Part shown: in pieces, positions 49,067-56,466 of the stretch
How the letters are laid out: each line of letters begins with the position of its first letter
Numbering within the stretch: position 1 is the stretch's first letter
Assembly: GCA_020161845.1 (NCBI GenBank)
Contig: JAIUNK010000015.1
Coordinates: 32,367-96,366 of the forward strand
Reading direction: 5' to 3'
DNA from: Actinomycetota bacterium
Lineage (GTDB): Bacteria; Actinomycetota; Actinomycetes; Actinomycetales; Dermatophilaceae
DNA length: 64,000 nucleotides
Position numbers and translations under genes: made by a program
Notes under the pieces: model-generated
Told to the model about the DNA's origin: nothing
Seen by the model: only the letters and a program-made list of their open reading frames with translations
Database searches by the model: none

Positions 49067-50320
49067 GTGTACGAAAACGATCCGAAGGCTCCCTACGCCG
49101 GACGTCGTCGACGCTCTCGCGCGACCTGGGTGGCGACCCTGGGCGTGGCTATCGTCGCGGCCGGAACGCTGGGCGGGCCCGCGGCGGCGGACGACATCGA
49201 CGCCCAGCGGGACCGCGTTGCCAGTCAGCTGGACGCCTCCCGCGCGAAACTGGCTAACCTCTCGGCCGCCGCTCAGACCGCCGTGCTGGCGCTGCAGAGG
49301 ACCCAGGAGAACATCGCCGCGGCCCAGCGAGCGCTGGCCAGCGCCCAGGCCGAGGAGAAGGCCGCCACGGACCGCAAGGTCGCTATCGACGCCGACCTGG
49401 CCAAGGCGAAGAAGGAGGAGGCCGACGGCCTCGCCCGGATCGAGGCGATCAAGGCCGAGCAGGCCCGCAACACCGACATCCGCAACAACATCGCTCGGCA
49501 GGCCTACGAGGGATCCGGCCTGGAGCGCCTCGCCGCCGTCCTCAACACCGACAAGGCCCAGGACCTGGCCGACAACATGTATGTCCTGGAGAAGGTGAAC
49601 GACAACCAGAACGCGCTGCTCGCGGACCTGGCCGTCGCCAAGGCCAAAGCGGACGCCGAACAGGTCAAGCTCGCCGAGACCCGGCGCCAGATCGCGACCC
49701 TGCAACTGCAGGCCCAGGCCGCGCTCGCCCAGGCGGCCCAGGCCCGTCAGCTCGCCGATCAGACCAGGGCGCAGCTGGTGACGCTCGAAGCCCAGCAGAA
49801 GGACGCCGCCGCGGCCGTCGCCGCCCAGAAGGGCGACGAGGAGAAGCGGGTCGCCGCGCTGCAGGCCGAGTCCGACCGCATCGCAGCCCAGCTCTCCGCC
49901 CGCTACGGCGTACCCAGCTCCAGCTGGTCGGGCGGCAACGGACAGTTCGCGCTCCCCGTGAACGGGCCTTTCACCAGCGAATTCGAGTGGCGCATCAACC
50001 CGATTCTGGGCACCCGCGAGTTGCACTCGGGCCTGGACATCGGGGTGCCCTGCGGCACGCCCGTGCATGCCAGCGGCGCCGGAACGGTGATCCACGCGGC
50101 ATACACCGGCGGCTACGGCAACGCGGTCTGGATCGATCACGGCGGCGGCATCGTCACGACGTACAACCACATGCAGGGTTATGCCACCAGCGCCGGCGCC
50201 CGGGTCAACCGCGGCGACGTGATCGGCTACATCGGCAGCACAGGGCTGTCCACCGGCTGCCACATGCACTGGGAAGTGCGCGTCGGCGGCGCCCCGGTGA
50301 ACCCGCGCGGCTGGTTCTGA
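49067..50320 (+). CDS. Coiled-coil M23-family murein hydrolase/activator (FtsEX partner)
   Basis: A 417-residue exported protein: basic N-terminus and signal peptide (about 15-42, ending GPAAA-D), a long Ala/Gln-rich coiled coil (about 45-280, EnvC-like), then an M23 (LytM) domain. Zinc ligands are visible in HSGLDIGVPCGTPVHA (His, Asp) and HMHWEVR (HxH), so the catalytic site appears intact, unlike E. coli EnvC. FtsEX-controlled hydrolases with this coiled-coil plus catalytic domain split the septum (family knowledge). The GTG at 49067 has AAGGCGG upstream; the longer in-frame start at 49022 lies within the tandem repeat and was rejected. Confidence 0.9.
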   Translation: MYENDPKAPYAGRRRRSRATWVATLGVAIVAAGTLGGPAAADDIDAQRDRVASQLDASRAKLANLSAAAQTAVLALQRTQENIAAAQRALASAQAEEKAATDRKVAIDADLAKAKKEEADGLARIEAIKAEQARNTDIRNNIARQAYEGSGLERLAAVLNTDKAQDLADNMYVLEKVNDNQNALLADLAVAKAKADAEQVKLAETRRQIATLQLQAQAALAQAAQARQLADQTRAQLVTLEAQQKDAAAAVAAQKGDEEKRVAALQAESDRIAAQLSARYGVPSSSWSGGNGQFALPVNGPFTSEFEWRINPILGTRELHSGLDIGVPCGTPVHASGAGTVIHAAYTGGYGNAVWIDHGGGIVTTYNHMQGYATSAGARVNRGDVIGYIGSTGLSTGCHMHWEVRVGGAPVNPRGWF

Positions 50321-50339
50321 GGCCCGGCGCGCCCACGGG

Positions 50340-50345
50340 TAGGCT
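50340..50345 (+). promoter_or_regulatory. -10 element for smpB
   Basis: TAGGCT; transcription start near 50352, leader about 33 nt with GAAGGAGG before the GTG. Confidence 0.45.
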
Positions 50346-50384
50346 GGCAGGCCGGTCCGGGGGCGAGAGCGAAGGAGGTGCGCC

Positions 50385-50855
50385 GTGGCCAAGGACAAGG
50401 GCACCAATGTCGTCGCACGCAATCGCAAGGCGCGCCACGACTACCACATCGAGGCCACCGTCGAGGCTGGGCTCGTGTTGCTGGGCACCGAGGTGAAGTC
50501 GCTGCGGATGGGCCGCGCCTCGCTGGTGGACGGCTTCGCGACGATCGCCGACGGTGAGGCCTGGCTGGAGGGCGTCCACATCCCCGAATACAGCCAGGGC
50601 ACCTGGACCAACCACGCGGCCCGGCGCAAGCGCAAGCTGCTGCTGCACCGCGACGAGATCGCCAAGCTCGCCGGCAAGAGCAAGGAGGCCGGCCACACGC
50701 TGGTGCCGCTGTCGCTGTATTTCAAGGACGGCCGCGCGAAGGTCGAACTGGCGCTGGCCAAGGGCAAGAAGGAATACGACAAGCGGCACGCCCTGCGTGA
50801 GCGGCAGGACCGTCGCGAGGCCGAGCGGGCCATGTCGCACCGCGCGAACCGCTGA
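50385..50855 (+). CDS. smpB: SsrA-binding protein SmpB
   Basis: A 156-residue protein that delivers tmRNA to stalled ribosomes. Conserved segments: [39 protein letters not shown], the [25 protein letters not shown] loop, and a basic C-terminal tail ([21 protein letters not shown]) that enters the ribosomal channel. GTG start with a strong GAAGGAGG. It lies about 0.77 kb before ssrA, with one gene in between. Confidence 0.96.
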   Translation: MAKDKGTNVVARNRKARHDYHIEATVEAGLVLLGTEVKSLRMGRASLVDGFATIADGEAWLEGVHIPEYSQGTWTNHAARRKRKLLLHRDEIAKLAGKSKEAGHTLVPLSLYFKDGRAKVELALAKGKKEYDKRHALRERQDRREAERAMSHRANR

Positions 50856-50976
50856 CCAGCGCTTGCGGCAGGGCCGGGTCGCCGCACGTGGACAGGCCCG
50901 CCCACGGCGCCCGGCAGCCAGGCCCCCCCGGGCCTACCCCGCGGTCCCTTCCGTCCATTCGGTCCGCCGGCCGGAC

Positions 50977-50982
50977 TAGGCT
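50977..50982 (+). promoter_or_regulatory. -10 element for the PNPOx-like gene
   Basis: TAGGCT; start near 50989, leader of about 62 nt with GAGAGGA before the ATG. Confidence 0.4.
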
Positions 50983-51050
50983 TCCGGGCACGGGCCGCCC
51001 CGCAGGACGACCACCGGGCGGGCAGTCGCGATCGAGAGGAAGCTTGCGCT

Positions 51051-51464
51051 ATGAGCGATGACGTCGTGACCACACTCGATGAGGAGCGCTGCTGGGAACT
51101 GCTGGAATCGCACGAGTTCGGGCGGCTCGCGTTCGCCGTAGCCAACGACCCGGACATCTGCCCGGTCAACTACTGCGCGCGCAACCGCAAGCTCTACATC
51201 CGCACGGCCGCCGGCTCGAAGTTGCTCAGCGTGACGATCAATCACAAGATCGCGTTCGAGTTCGACCAGGTCCGCCCGACGGAGGCGATGAGCGTCATCA
51301 TCTACGGACGCGCCCGCGAGCTCGACACCGACGAGGAGCGCGAGTTCTTCGAGTCGTTGCCGCTGCGCCCCTGGGTACCCACGGAGAAATACCACTACCT
51401 GGAGATCACCCCCGACGAGATCAGCGGTCGGCGCTTCAAGCTCGCCCCGCAACAGCGCAGCTGA
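51051..51464 (+). CDS. Pyridoxamine 5'-phosphate oxidase-family (flavin-binding split barrel) protein
   Basis: A 137-residue single-domain protein: LDEERCWELLESHEFGRLAFAVANDPDICPVNYCARNRKLYIRTAAGSKLL is the typical start of the small PNPOx-like group that binds FMN or F420. Conserved Gly/Arg in IIYGRARELDT. In actinobacteria, proteins of this size reduce or bind flavin-type cofactors; the substrate is unknown. It lies between smpB and ssrA and is followed by a hairpin, so it is probably monocistronic. Confidence 0.85.
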   Translation: MSDDVVTTLDEERCWELLESHEFGRLAFAVANDPDICPVNYCARNRKLYIRTAAGSKLLSVTINHKIAFEFDQVRPTEAMSVIIYGRARELDTDEEREFFESLPLRPWVPTEKYHYLEITPDEISGRRFKLAPQQRS

Positions 51465-51479
51465 CGTGCCGCGCGAGGG

Positions 51480-51503
51480 GTCGACGCCGGAATAAGCGTC
51501 GAC
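51480..51503 (+). terminator. Hairpin after the PNPOx-like gene
   Basis: GTCGACGC / GCGTCGAC, a perfect 8-bp stem with an 8-nt loop, 15 bp after the stop. Confidence 0.5.
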
Positions 51504-51522
51504 GGTCGGGGCGTTGCGCAGG

Positions 51523-51528
51523 TAGTCT
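51523..51528 (+). promoter_or_regulatory. Candidate -10 for ssrA
   Basis: TAGTCT; transcription would start near 51535, about 95 nt before the mature 5' end. A TTGACA at 51596-51601 has no matching -10. Confidence 0.3.
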
Positions 51529-51629
51529 GAAAGACCGCCGCGCCGGCCAGAGAGGTCCGGGGCGGCACCGGGTCCGCCGTACGACGGGCGCCGGCTTGAC
51601 AACTGCACAGCGTGACGCGCCCGCTCCAT

Positions 51630-51996
51630 GGGGGTGATCGGTTTCGACGACGGTCGTCATTCCAGGGGAAGCGGGTCGAGGATGTCGGGTTATCTCGTTA
51701 ACGATCCCGGCAAACCAATAGGTGCCGATTCCAAGCGCACCGACTTCGCCCTCGCCGCCTGAGCGAGCCTCGAAGTCCGTCAGCCTGAGTTCGCTGCCGA
51801 CTCAGTTCCTGGCGTCAGCTAGGTAGCTCGCTGCGCCGTCATGTCGGGGGACGGCGCGGGACTCTAACTCGACTGGGCCTGTCAGGGGACGTGTGCGCGC
51901 GAGCCCTGAGGCCGAGAAAATCCATAGCGCACTGCACCCGGAGAAGTCCTGGTTCGGTGCCGGCGGACGCGGGTTCGATTCCCGCCACCTCCACCA
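51630..51996 (+). ncRNA. ssrA: Transfer-messenger RNA (tmRNA)
   Basis: The RNA rescues stalled ribosomes together with SmpB. The 5' end GGGGGTG pairs with CACCTCC near the 3' end, followed by discriminator A and an encoded CCA. The third base pair is G-U, the alanine identity element. The T-arm GCGGGTTCGATTCCCGC is present near the 3' end. The tag reading frame at 51724-51762 gives ADSKRTDFALAA then TGA, ending in the ALAA degradation signal; with the charged Ala the tag is A-ADSKRTDFALAA. Mature length about 367 nt. A strong hairpin follows. Confidence 0.95.
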
Positions 51997-52026
51997 ACCG
52001 CGGACGCGTCACGCAGCAGGTCGACA

Positions 52027-52055
52027 AAGGTCCGAGCCCTGAGGGTTCGGACCTT
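52027..52055. terminator. Terminator between ssrA and trxA
   Basis: AAGGTCCGAGCCC / GGGTTCGGACCTT, 13-bp stem with a 3-nt loop, extended by further partial pairing outside. Serves the tmRNA and possibly the convergent thioredoxin gene. Confidence 0.75.
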
Positions 52056-52086
52056 CGTCGTGCTGCTGGTCGGTCGGTGTGGACGG

Positions 52087-52473
52087 TCAGGCGTCGGCGG
52101 CCGGCTCGCCCGACTGCTCCTGCTTGGCGATCTCGGCCCGCACGGCGTCCATGTCGATGCCGCGCATCTGCTCGATGACCTGCTCCAGCGCCTGCGCGGG
52201 CAGCGCCCCCGGCTGGGCGAACAGCAGGACGCCGTCGCGGAACCCGAAGATCGTCGGGATCGAAGTGATCTCCAGCATCCCGGCCAGCGCCGGCTCGGCC
52301 TCGGTGTCGAGCTTGGCGAAGGTGATGTCGCTGTGCTTCTCGGAGGCGGCCTCGAAGACCGGCGCAAACTGGCGGCACGGACCGCACCACGCGGCCCAGG
52401 CATCGACCAGGACGATGCCGTCCTGGGTGACGGTGGGTTCGAAGGTCTCTGCGGTCAGGGCTTGAGTGCTCAT
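52087..52473 (-). CDS. trxA: Thioredoxin
   Basis: A 128-residue cytosolic thiol-disulfide oxidoreductase with the WCGPC active site (Cys30, Cys33), the cis-Pro region ITSIPTIFGFRDG and the expected length plus a ~20-residue polar tail. The residue before WCGPC is Ala, as in standard thioredoxins. The ATG at 52473 gives the conserved length; longer in-frame extensions overlap the divergent VanZ gene and were rejected. Convergent with ssrA. Confidence 0.92.
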   Translation of the reverse strand: MSTQALTAETFEPTVTQDGIVLVDAWAAWCGPCRQFAPVFEAASEKHSDITFAKLDTEAEPALAGMLEITSIPTIFGFRDGVLLFAQPGALPAQALEQVIEQMRGIDMDAVRAEIAKQEQSGEPAADA

Positions 52474-52532
52474 GGCCCGTACAACACGGCCGCGACGCGG
52501 CAGCATTCCCGCTGGTCCGGTTCGAGGCGGGA

Positions 52533-52538
52533 GACAAT
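52533..52538 (+). promoter_or_regulatory. -10-like element of the VanZ gene (leaderless)
   Basis: GACAAT, 6 nt before the GTG at 52545. The first base departs from TANNNT. Confidence 0.35.
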
Positions 52539-52544
52539 GCCCGG

Positions 52545-52946
52545 GTGACCCGGACGCAGGGGGCTCAGCCCACCGCCACGACCCGGCCCCGGCTCCGGCG
52601 GGCCCGGCCCTGGGCGGCGCTGCTGGCGGCGGCCCTCGTCGTGCACCTGTACGTGCTCTACGACCCCTCACCCGGCGGTCCGACGTTGTTCGCCGGCGCC
52701 GACAAGATCGTCCACGTGACCATCTTCGCGCTGCCCGTGTGGTTAGCATCCCGGGTGCTGCGCCGATGGGTCGTACTGGCCGTGGTGCTGGCGATCCACG
52801 CTCCGGTGAGCGAGGTCATCCAGGGCCTCGCGCTGCCGCACCGCAGCGGCGACGGGTGGGACGTCGTCGCCGATCTGACCGGAGTCGCGATCGGTGCTGC
52901 CCTGGCCGCGATGGTGCCGCGCCGCAGCGATCCTGGCCGCTGGTAG
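52545..52946 (+). CDS. VanZ-like family membrane protein
   Basis: A 133-residue protein with a basic start, three to four hydrophobic segments and the VanZ-like pattern ADKIVHVTIFALPVWLAS ... SEVIQGLALPHRSGDGWDVVADLTGVAIGA, in which the DK..H, E..Q and D...N/T positions are conserved. VanZ in enterococci gives low-level teicoplanin resistance; in most bacteria the family role is unknown. The stop codon lies within the TAGGAT promoter of the downstream helicase gene. Confidence 0.8.
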   Translation: MTRTQGAQPTATTRPRLRRARPWAALLAAALVVHLYVLYDPSPGGPTLFAGADKIVHVTIFALPVWLASRVLRRWVVLAVVLAIHAPVSEVIQGLALPHRSGDGWDVVADLTGVAIGAALAAMVPRRSDPGRW

Positions 52947-52949
52947 GAT
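52944..52949 (+). promoter_or_regulatory. -10 element of the DEAD-box helicase gene
   Basis: TAGGAT, overlapping the VanZ stop. It gives a leader of about 205 nt. Confidence 0.5.
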
Positions 52950-53160
52950 GGCCTTTCCCGCGGCTCGCGGGAAGTCCGCGGCGGGCGCGTCGCTCGCGCG
53001 GAGACCACTTCTCTCACGCCCACGGCGGTGCATCGTTGCCTGCCGTCGGCCGCCGGGTTGGCGTCCTGCCTCCCGGCCCGTTCGCCGGAGATGACCGGCG
53101 ACGGCACGATCACCGCGTTCATGGTGCGGCTCATCGTGCCTGTTCAGATCAAGGATCACG
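52947..53160 (+). other. Long leader of the DEAD-box helicase gene
   Basis: No ORF with a good start is seen. It holds a perfect 7-bp hairpin (TCCCGCG-GCT-CGCGGGA, about 52955-52971) and another GCCGG/CCGGC hairpin near 53088-53105, then AAGGA 6 nt before the ATG. Long leaders are common in cold-shock helicase genes, so post-transcriptional control is possible. Confidence 0.35.
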
Positions 53161-55353
53161 ATGAAGCCCCGCAACACCACGACCACGCGCAGCAAGCCGC
53201 GCTGGACGCCCGCCGAAAAGGCCGCTGCCCGCGCCGCCCGAGCCACCCGCCGCGGTGCGGCGCCGAGCCGCGGCGCGGCCAAGGCCGCGCGCGACCAATA
53301 CTTGCGGCGTGAGGACCGCCCGGACGCGCGCCCGGCGTCGACGGCCGCCTCCCAGGATCGGCGGCGGGATGCCCGTACGCCGTATCGCCGCGACGACCGG
53401 GCGCCCTATCAGCGGGATGACCGTCGGCCGGAGCGGCGCGATGACCGTGCGCCGTACCGCCGTGACGACCGGGCGCCTTACCAGCGCGACGACCGTAAGC
53501 CGTATCAGCGCGACGACCGGGCGTCCTACCAGCGGGATGACCGTCGGCCGGAGCGGCGCGACGACCGGGCGTCCTACCAGCGTGATGACCGGACGCCGTA
53601 TCGCCGTGACGACCGGGCGCCCTATCAGCGCGACGACCGGACGCCGTACCGCCGCGACGACCGGGCGCCCTATCAGCGTGATGACCGGACGCCGTACCGC
53701 CGCGACGACCGGGCGCCCTATCAGCGTGATGACCGTAGGCCGGATCGGCGCGACGACCGGACGCCGTACCAACGTCGTGACGACCGCAGCGAGCGGACGC
53801 CGTACCAGCGGCGCGACGACCGGACGCCGTACCAGCGGCGCGACGACCGCACCGAGTCCGCCAACCGCTGGGACAAGCCGGCGAAGCGGCGACCGAGCGA
53901 GGCCGGCCCGGCCCGGCGGCCGCACCGTCCCGACCCGCACGCGGACCGGATCCGGCGCCAGGAACCGACCCGGCGCGACGCCCCGGACCACGGCCCGGCG
54001 GTGGACCCGCCCGTCGGCGCCGACAACGCCTTCCTGAGGCTCGGCCTGCCCGAGGTCCTGGTGCGGCGGCTCGCCAGGGACGGGATCGCGGAGCCCTTCC
54101 CGATCCAGGCGGCGACGATCCCCGACGCGCTGGCCGGCCGTGACGTTCTCGGCCGCGGGCGCACAGGGTCGGGCAAGACGCTCGCGTTCGGCCTGCCGAC
54201 GCTCGCCCGGCTGGCCGACGGTGGCCCCGCCGCGCCCAAGCGGCCCCGCGCCCTCGTGCTGGTCCCGACCCGCGAACTCGCGATTCAGGTCAGCGACGCG
54301 CTCGAGCCGCTGGCCCACGTCATCGGCGTGCGGCACAAGCTCGTCGCGGGCGGACTCGCCTATGCCACCCAGTTCGCGGCCCTGGACCGCGGCGTGGACC
54401 TGCTCATCGCGACCCCCGGGCGGCTTCTGGACCTGGTGGAACGCGAGGCGGTGGCCCTCGACGACGTTCGCGTCGCGATCCTCGACGAGGCCGACCACAT
54501 GGCCGACATGGGGTTCCTGCCCGACGTCACCGCCCTACTCGACATGATCCCGCCCGGTGGGCAGCGGCTGCTGTTCTCCGCCACGCTCGACAAGGGCATC
54601 GACGAACTGGTGGCGCGCTACCTGATCGACCCGGTCGAGCACGCCACCGACGCGGCGACCGCGAGTGTGACGACGATGGCGCACCACGTGCTGCTCGTCG
54701 ACCCCGCGCACAAGAAGATCGTCACCGCCCAAGTCGCCAACCGGGACGGCCGCACGATCGTCTTCGTGCGGACCAAGCTCGGCGCCGACCGGGTGGCGCG
54801 GGAGATCCGCGAACAGGGCGTGCTCGCCGCCGCGCTGCACGGCGGCCTCAACCAGGGCGCCCGCAACCGGGTGCTGGCGGCGTTCCGCGACGGGCGGATG
54901 CCCGTCCTGGTCGCCACCGATGTCGCCGCGCGCGGCATCCACGTGGACGACGTGTCGGTGGTCCTGCAGGTCGATCCGCCCGGCGACTCCAAGGACTATC
55001 TGCACCGGGCCGGTCGTACGGCGCGGGCCGGCGAGCAGGGCAGCGTCGTCACGCTCGCCCTGCCGCACCAGCGGCGCATCATCGAACGGCTGGTCAGCGC
55101 GGCCGGCGTCGAGGTGACCCCGGTCCGGGTCGGACCCGGCGACGAGGAACTGCTGTCGGTGACCGGCGCCCGGCGTACCTCCGGCGTGCCCGTCGCCGAG
55201 GAGGCCTACCAGCGCATCGTCGAGGGTCCGCCGCGCAAGTGGGGGCCGCGGCGCGGTGGCCCCCCGGGAGCCGGCCGCGGCTCCGGTGGCCGCGGTCCCG
55301 GCGCTGGTCGTGACGGCGACCGGCGGCGCATGAAGGATCGGCGCGCGGGGTAG
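53161..55353 (+). CDS. DEAD-box ATP-dependent RNA helicase with an Arg/Asp-rich N-terminal repeat
   Basis: A 730-residue RhlE-type RNA helicase. Residues 1-75 are basic; about 76-230 are some 18 octapeptide units such as RDDRAPYQ and RDDRTPYR; the helicase core starts near 280: Q-motif FLRLGLPEVLVRRLARDGIAEPFPIQ, Walker A RTGSGKT, PTREL, DEAD at about 442-445 (ILDEADHMADMGF), SAT (LLFSATLDKG), and HRAGRTARAG. The C-terminal tail is Gly/Arg-rich (RGG-like). The repeat and RGG tail are typical of disordered RNA-binding segments that promote condensates. Probable role: RNA remodelling or ribosome assembly, perhaps in the cold. Confidence 0.93.
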   Translation: MKPRNTTTTRSKPRWTPAEKAAARAARATRRGAAPSRGAAKAARDQYLRREDRPDARPASTAASQDRRRDARTPYRRDDRAPYQRDDRRPERRDDRAPYRRDDRAPYQRDDRKPYQRDDRASYQRDDRRPERRDDRASYQRDDRTPYRRDDRAPYQRDDRTPYRRDDRAPYQRDDRTPYRRDDRAPYQRDDRRPDRRDDRTPYQRRDDRSERTPYQRRDDRTPYQRRDDRTESANRWDKPAKRRPSEAGPARRPHRPDPHADRIRRQEPTRRDAPDHGPAVDPPVGADNAFLRLGLPEVLVRRLARDGIAEPFPIQAATIPDALAGRDVLGRGRTGSGKTLAFGLPTLARLADGGPAAPKRPRALVLVPTRELAIQVSDALEPLAHVIGVRHKLVAGGLAYATQFAALDRGVDLLIATPGRLLDLVEREAVALDDVRVAILDEADHMADMGFLPDVTALLDMIPPGGQRLLFSATLDKGIDELVARYLIDPVEHATDAATASVTTMAHHVLLVDPAHKKIVTAQVANRDGRTIVFVRTKLGADRVAREIREQGVLAAALHGGLNQGARNRVLAAFRDGRMPVLVATDVAARGIHVDDVSVVLQVDPPGDSKDYLHRAGRTARAGEQGSVVTLALPHQRRIIERLVSAAGVEVTPVRVGPGDEELLSVTGARRTSGVPVAEEAYQRIVEGPPRKWGPRRGGPPGAGRGSGGRGPGAGRDGDRRRMKDRRAG
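53386..53850 (+). repeat. 24-bp tandem repeat in the helicase gene
   Basis: About 18 imperfect 24-bp units of the form CG(C/T)GA(C/T)GACCGG(G/A)CGCC(C/G)TA(T/C)C(A/G)(G/C), encoding RDDR(A/T)PY(Q/R). Some longer units read RRPERRDD. High identity between units suggests recent expansion and strain-to-strain length change. Confidence 0.9.
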
Positions 55354-55362
55354 CCGGTACCC

Positions 55363-55929
55363 GTGACTTCGCTGACCGGGCAGCTTCTCGTCGCGACGCC
55401 GCGGATCACGGAACCGATGTTCCGCCGCAGCGTCGTGCTGCTGCTGCATCACGACGAGGGCGGCGCGCATGGCGTGGTCCTCAACAAGCCGCTCGGCGTC
55501 GACGTCGACCGCGTGCTGCCCGGCTGGTCGAGCCACCTCAGTGGTCCGGGCGAGCTGTTCCAGGGCGGCCCGGTCGGCCTGGACACGGCGCTGGGTCTGG
55601 GCTGGGTCGTCGGCGTCGAGGACCGGGAGGGTGCCGGGGCGCCGTCCATCCATCGGTTGTTCGCGGCGGTCGGCGTCGTCGACCTGGACGCGGAACCCGA
55701 GCAAGTCGCGCGCCACACCGGCGCGCTGCGGATCTTCGCCGGGTACTCGGGCTGGGGCGCGGGCCAGTTGGAGGCGGAGTTGGGGGAGGGCAGCTGGTAC
55801 GTCGTGAGCCGTGAGCCGACCGACCCCTTCACGGGCGAGCCCGGCACGCTGTGGCGCCGGGTGCTGCGCCGTCAACCCGGGCGGCTCGCGTTCGTGGCCC
55901 ACCTCCCCGAGGACCCCGAGCGGAACTGA
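55363..55929 (+). CDS. YqgE/AlgH (DUF179) family protein
   Basis: A 188-residue protein matching the UPF0301 family: LTGQLLVATPRITEPMFRRSVVLLLHHDEGGAHGVVLNKPLG, QGGPVGLD, and FAGYSGWGAGQLEAELGEGSWY. Structure is known for homologues, but the biochemical role is not. GTG start 9 bp after the helicase stop, so it may be co-transcribed. Its stop lies 20 bp before the -10 of the DUF3039 gene. Confidence 0.9.
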   Translation: MTSLTGQLLVATPRITEPMFRRSVVLLLHHDEGGAHGVVLNKPLGVDVDRVLPGWSSHLSGPGELFQGGPVGLDTALGLGWVVGVEDREGAGAPSIHRLFAAVGVVDLDAEPEQVARHTGALRIFAGYSGWGAGQLEAELGEGSWYVVSREPTDPFTGEPGTLWRRVLRRQPGRLAFVAHLPEDPERN

Positions 55930-55948
55930 CCCGGCGCGAGGGTCCGCC

Positions 55949-55954
55949 TACAAT
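55949..55954 (+). promoter_or_regulatory. -10 element of the DUF3039 gene (leaderless)
   Basis: TACAAT, 7 nt, then the ATG at 55962. Together with the spacing this favours 55962 over the ATG at 55953. Confidence 0.6.
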
Positions 55955-55961
55955 GACGGCC

Positions 55962-56336
55962 ATGACGCCGCCTTGCCCGCCGCCCATGCCCGCCGCCGCG
56001 AGCGTCGACCCTGGTGGGCCAGGGGATTCGGACCCCTTCGACCCGTACGGCCCCGGCGGTCCCCTCGGCCCGAGCACCGCCACCAGCGTCCTGGAGCGCG
56101 AGCAGACTGCCGGCCAGACGCAACTGCAGGAGCCCGGCGACCACGAGCGGTTCGCCCACTACGTGCGCAAGGAGAAGATCCTTGAGAGCGCGTTGTCCGG
56201 CGCGCCGGTGATCGCCCTGTGCGGCAAGGTGTGGGTGCCGGGGCGGGACCCGCAACGCTTCCCGGTGTGCCCGGTGTGCAAGGAGATCTTCGAGGGACTG
56301 CGCGAACCCGCGGACGGCGACGCATCCTCCGACTGA
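55962..56336 (+). CDS. DUF3039 zinc-ribbon-like protein
   Basis: A 124-residue actinobacterial protein. The first ~45 residues are Pro/Gly-rich; the conserved part is HERFAHYVRKEKILESALSGAPVIALCGKVWVPGRDPQRFPVCPVCKEIF, with Cys87, Cys103 and Cys106 plus His66 as likely zinc ligands. The family almost always lies next to a DEIH-type helicase gene, as here (131 bp downstream). Function unknown; partnership with that helicase is the natural guess. Confidence 0.87.
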   Translation: MTPPCPPPMPAAASVDPGGPGDSDPFDPYGPGGPLGPSTATSVLEREQTAGQTQLQEPGDHERFAHYVRKEKILESALSGAPVIALCGKVWVPGRDPQRFPVCPVCKEIFEGLREPADGDASSD

Positions 56337-56451
56337 TCCGGTGCCGGCGCGCTGAGCTGGCCTTTCGTGCCTGCGTAGGCCAGTCTGGGCCGGCGCGCCA
56401 CCGACACGCCCGCGCGGCCGGACAACGTCGGGAGGCCGTGGAATCGTCGGG

Positions 56452-56457
56452 TACGGT
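56452..56457 (+). promoter_or_regulatory. -10-like element of the DEIH helicase gene
   Basis: TACGGT, 9 nt before the ATG at 56467; short leader or leaderless. Confidence 0.4.
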
Positions 56458-56466
56458 GGCCGGGCG

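Noticed and set aside
51596-51601. TTGACA as the -35 of the ssrA promoter
   Set aside because: No TANNNT lies at 16-18 nt spacing before the mature 5' end; the TAGTCT further upstream is a better candidate.
53386-53850. Regular repeats as a CRISPR array
   Set aside because: Units are contiguous 24-mers in frame with a helicase gene and have no unique spacers.
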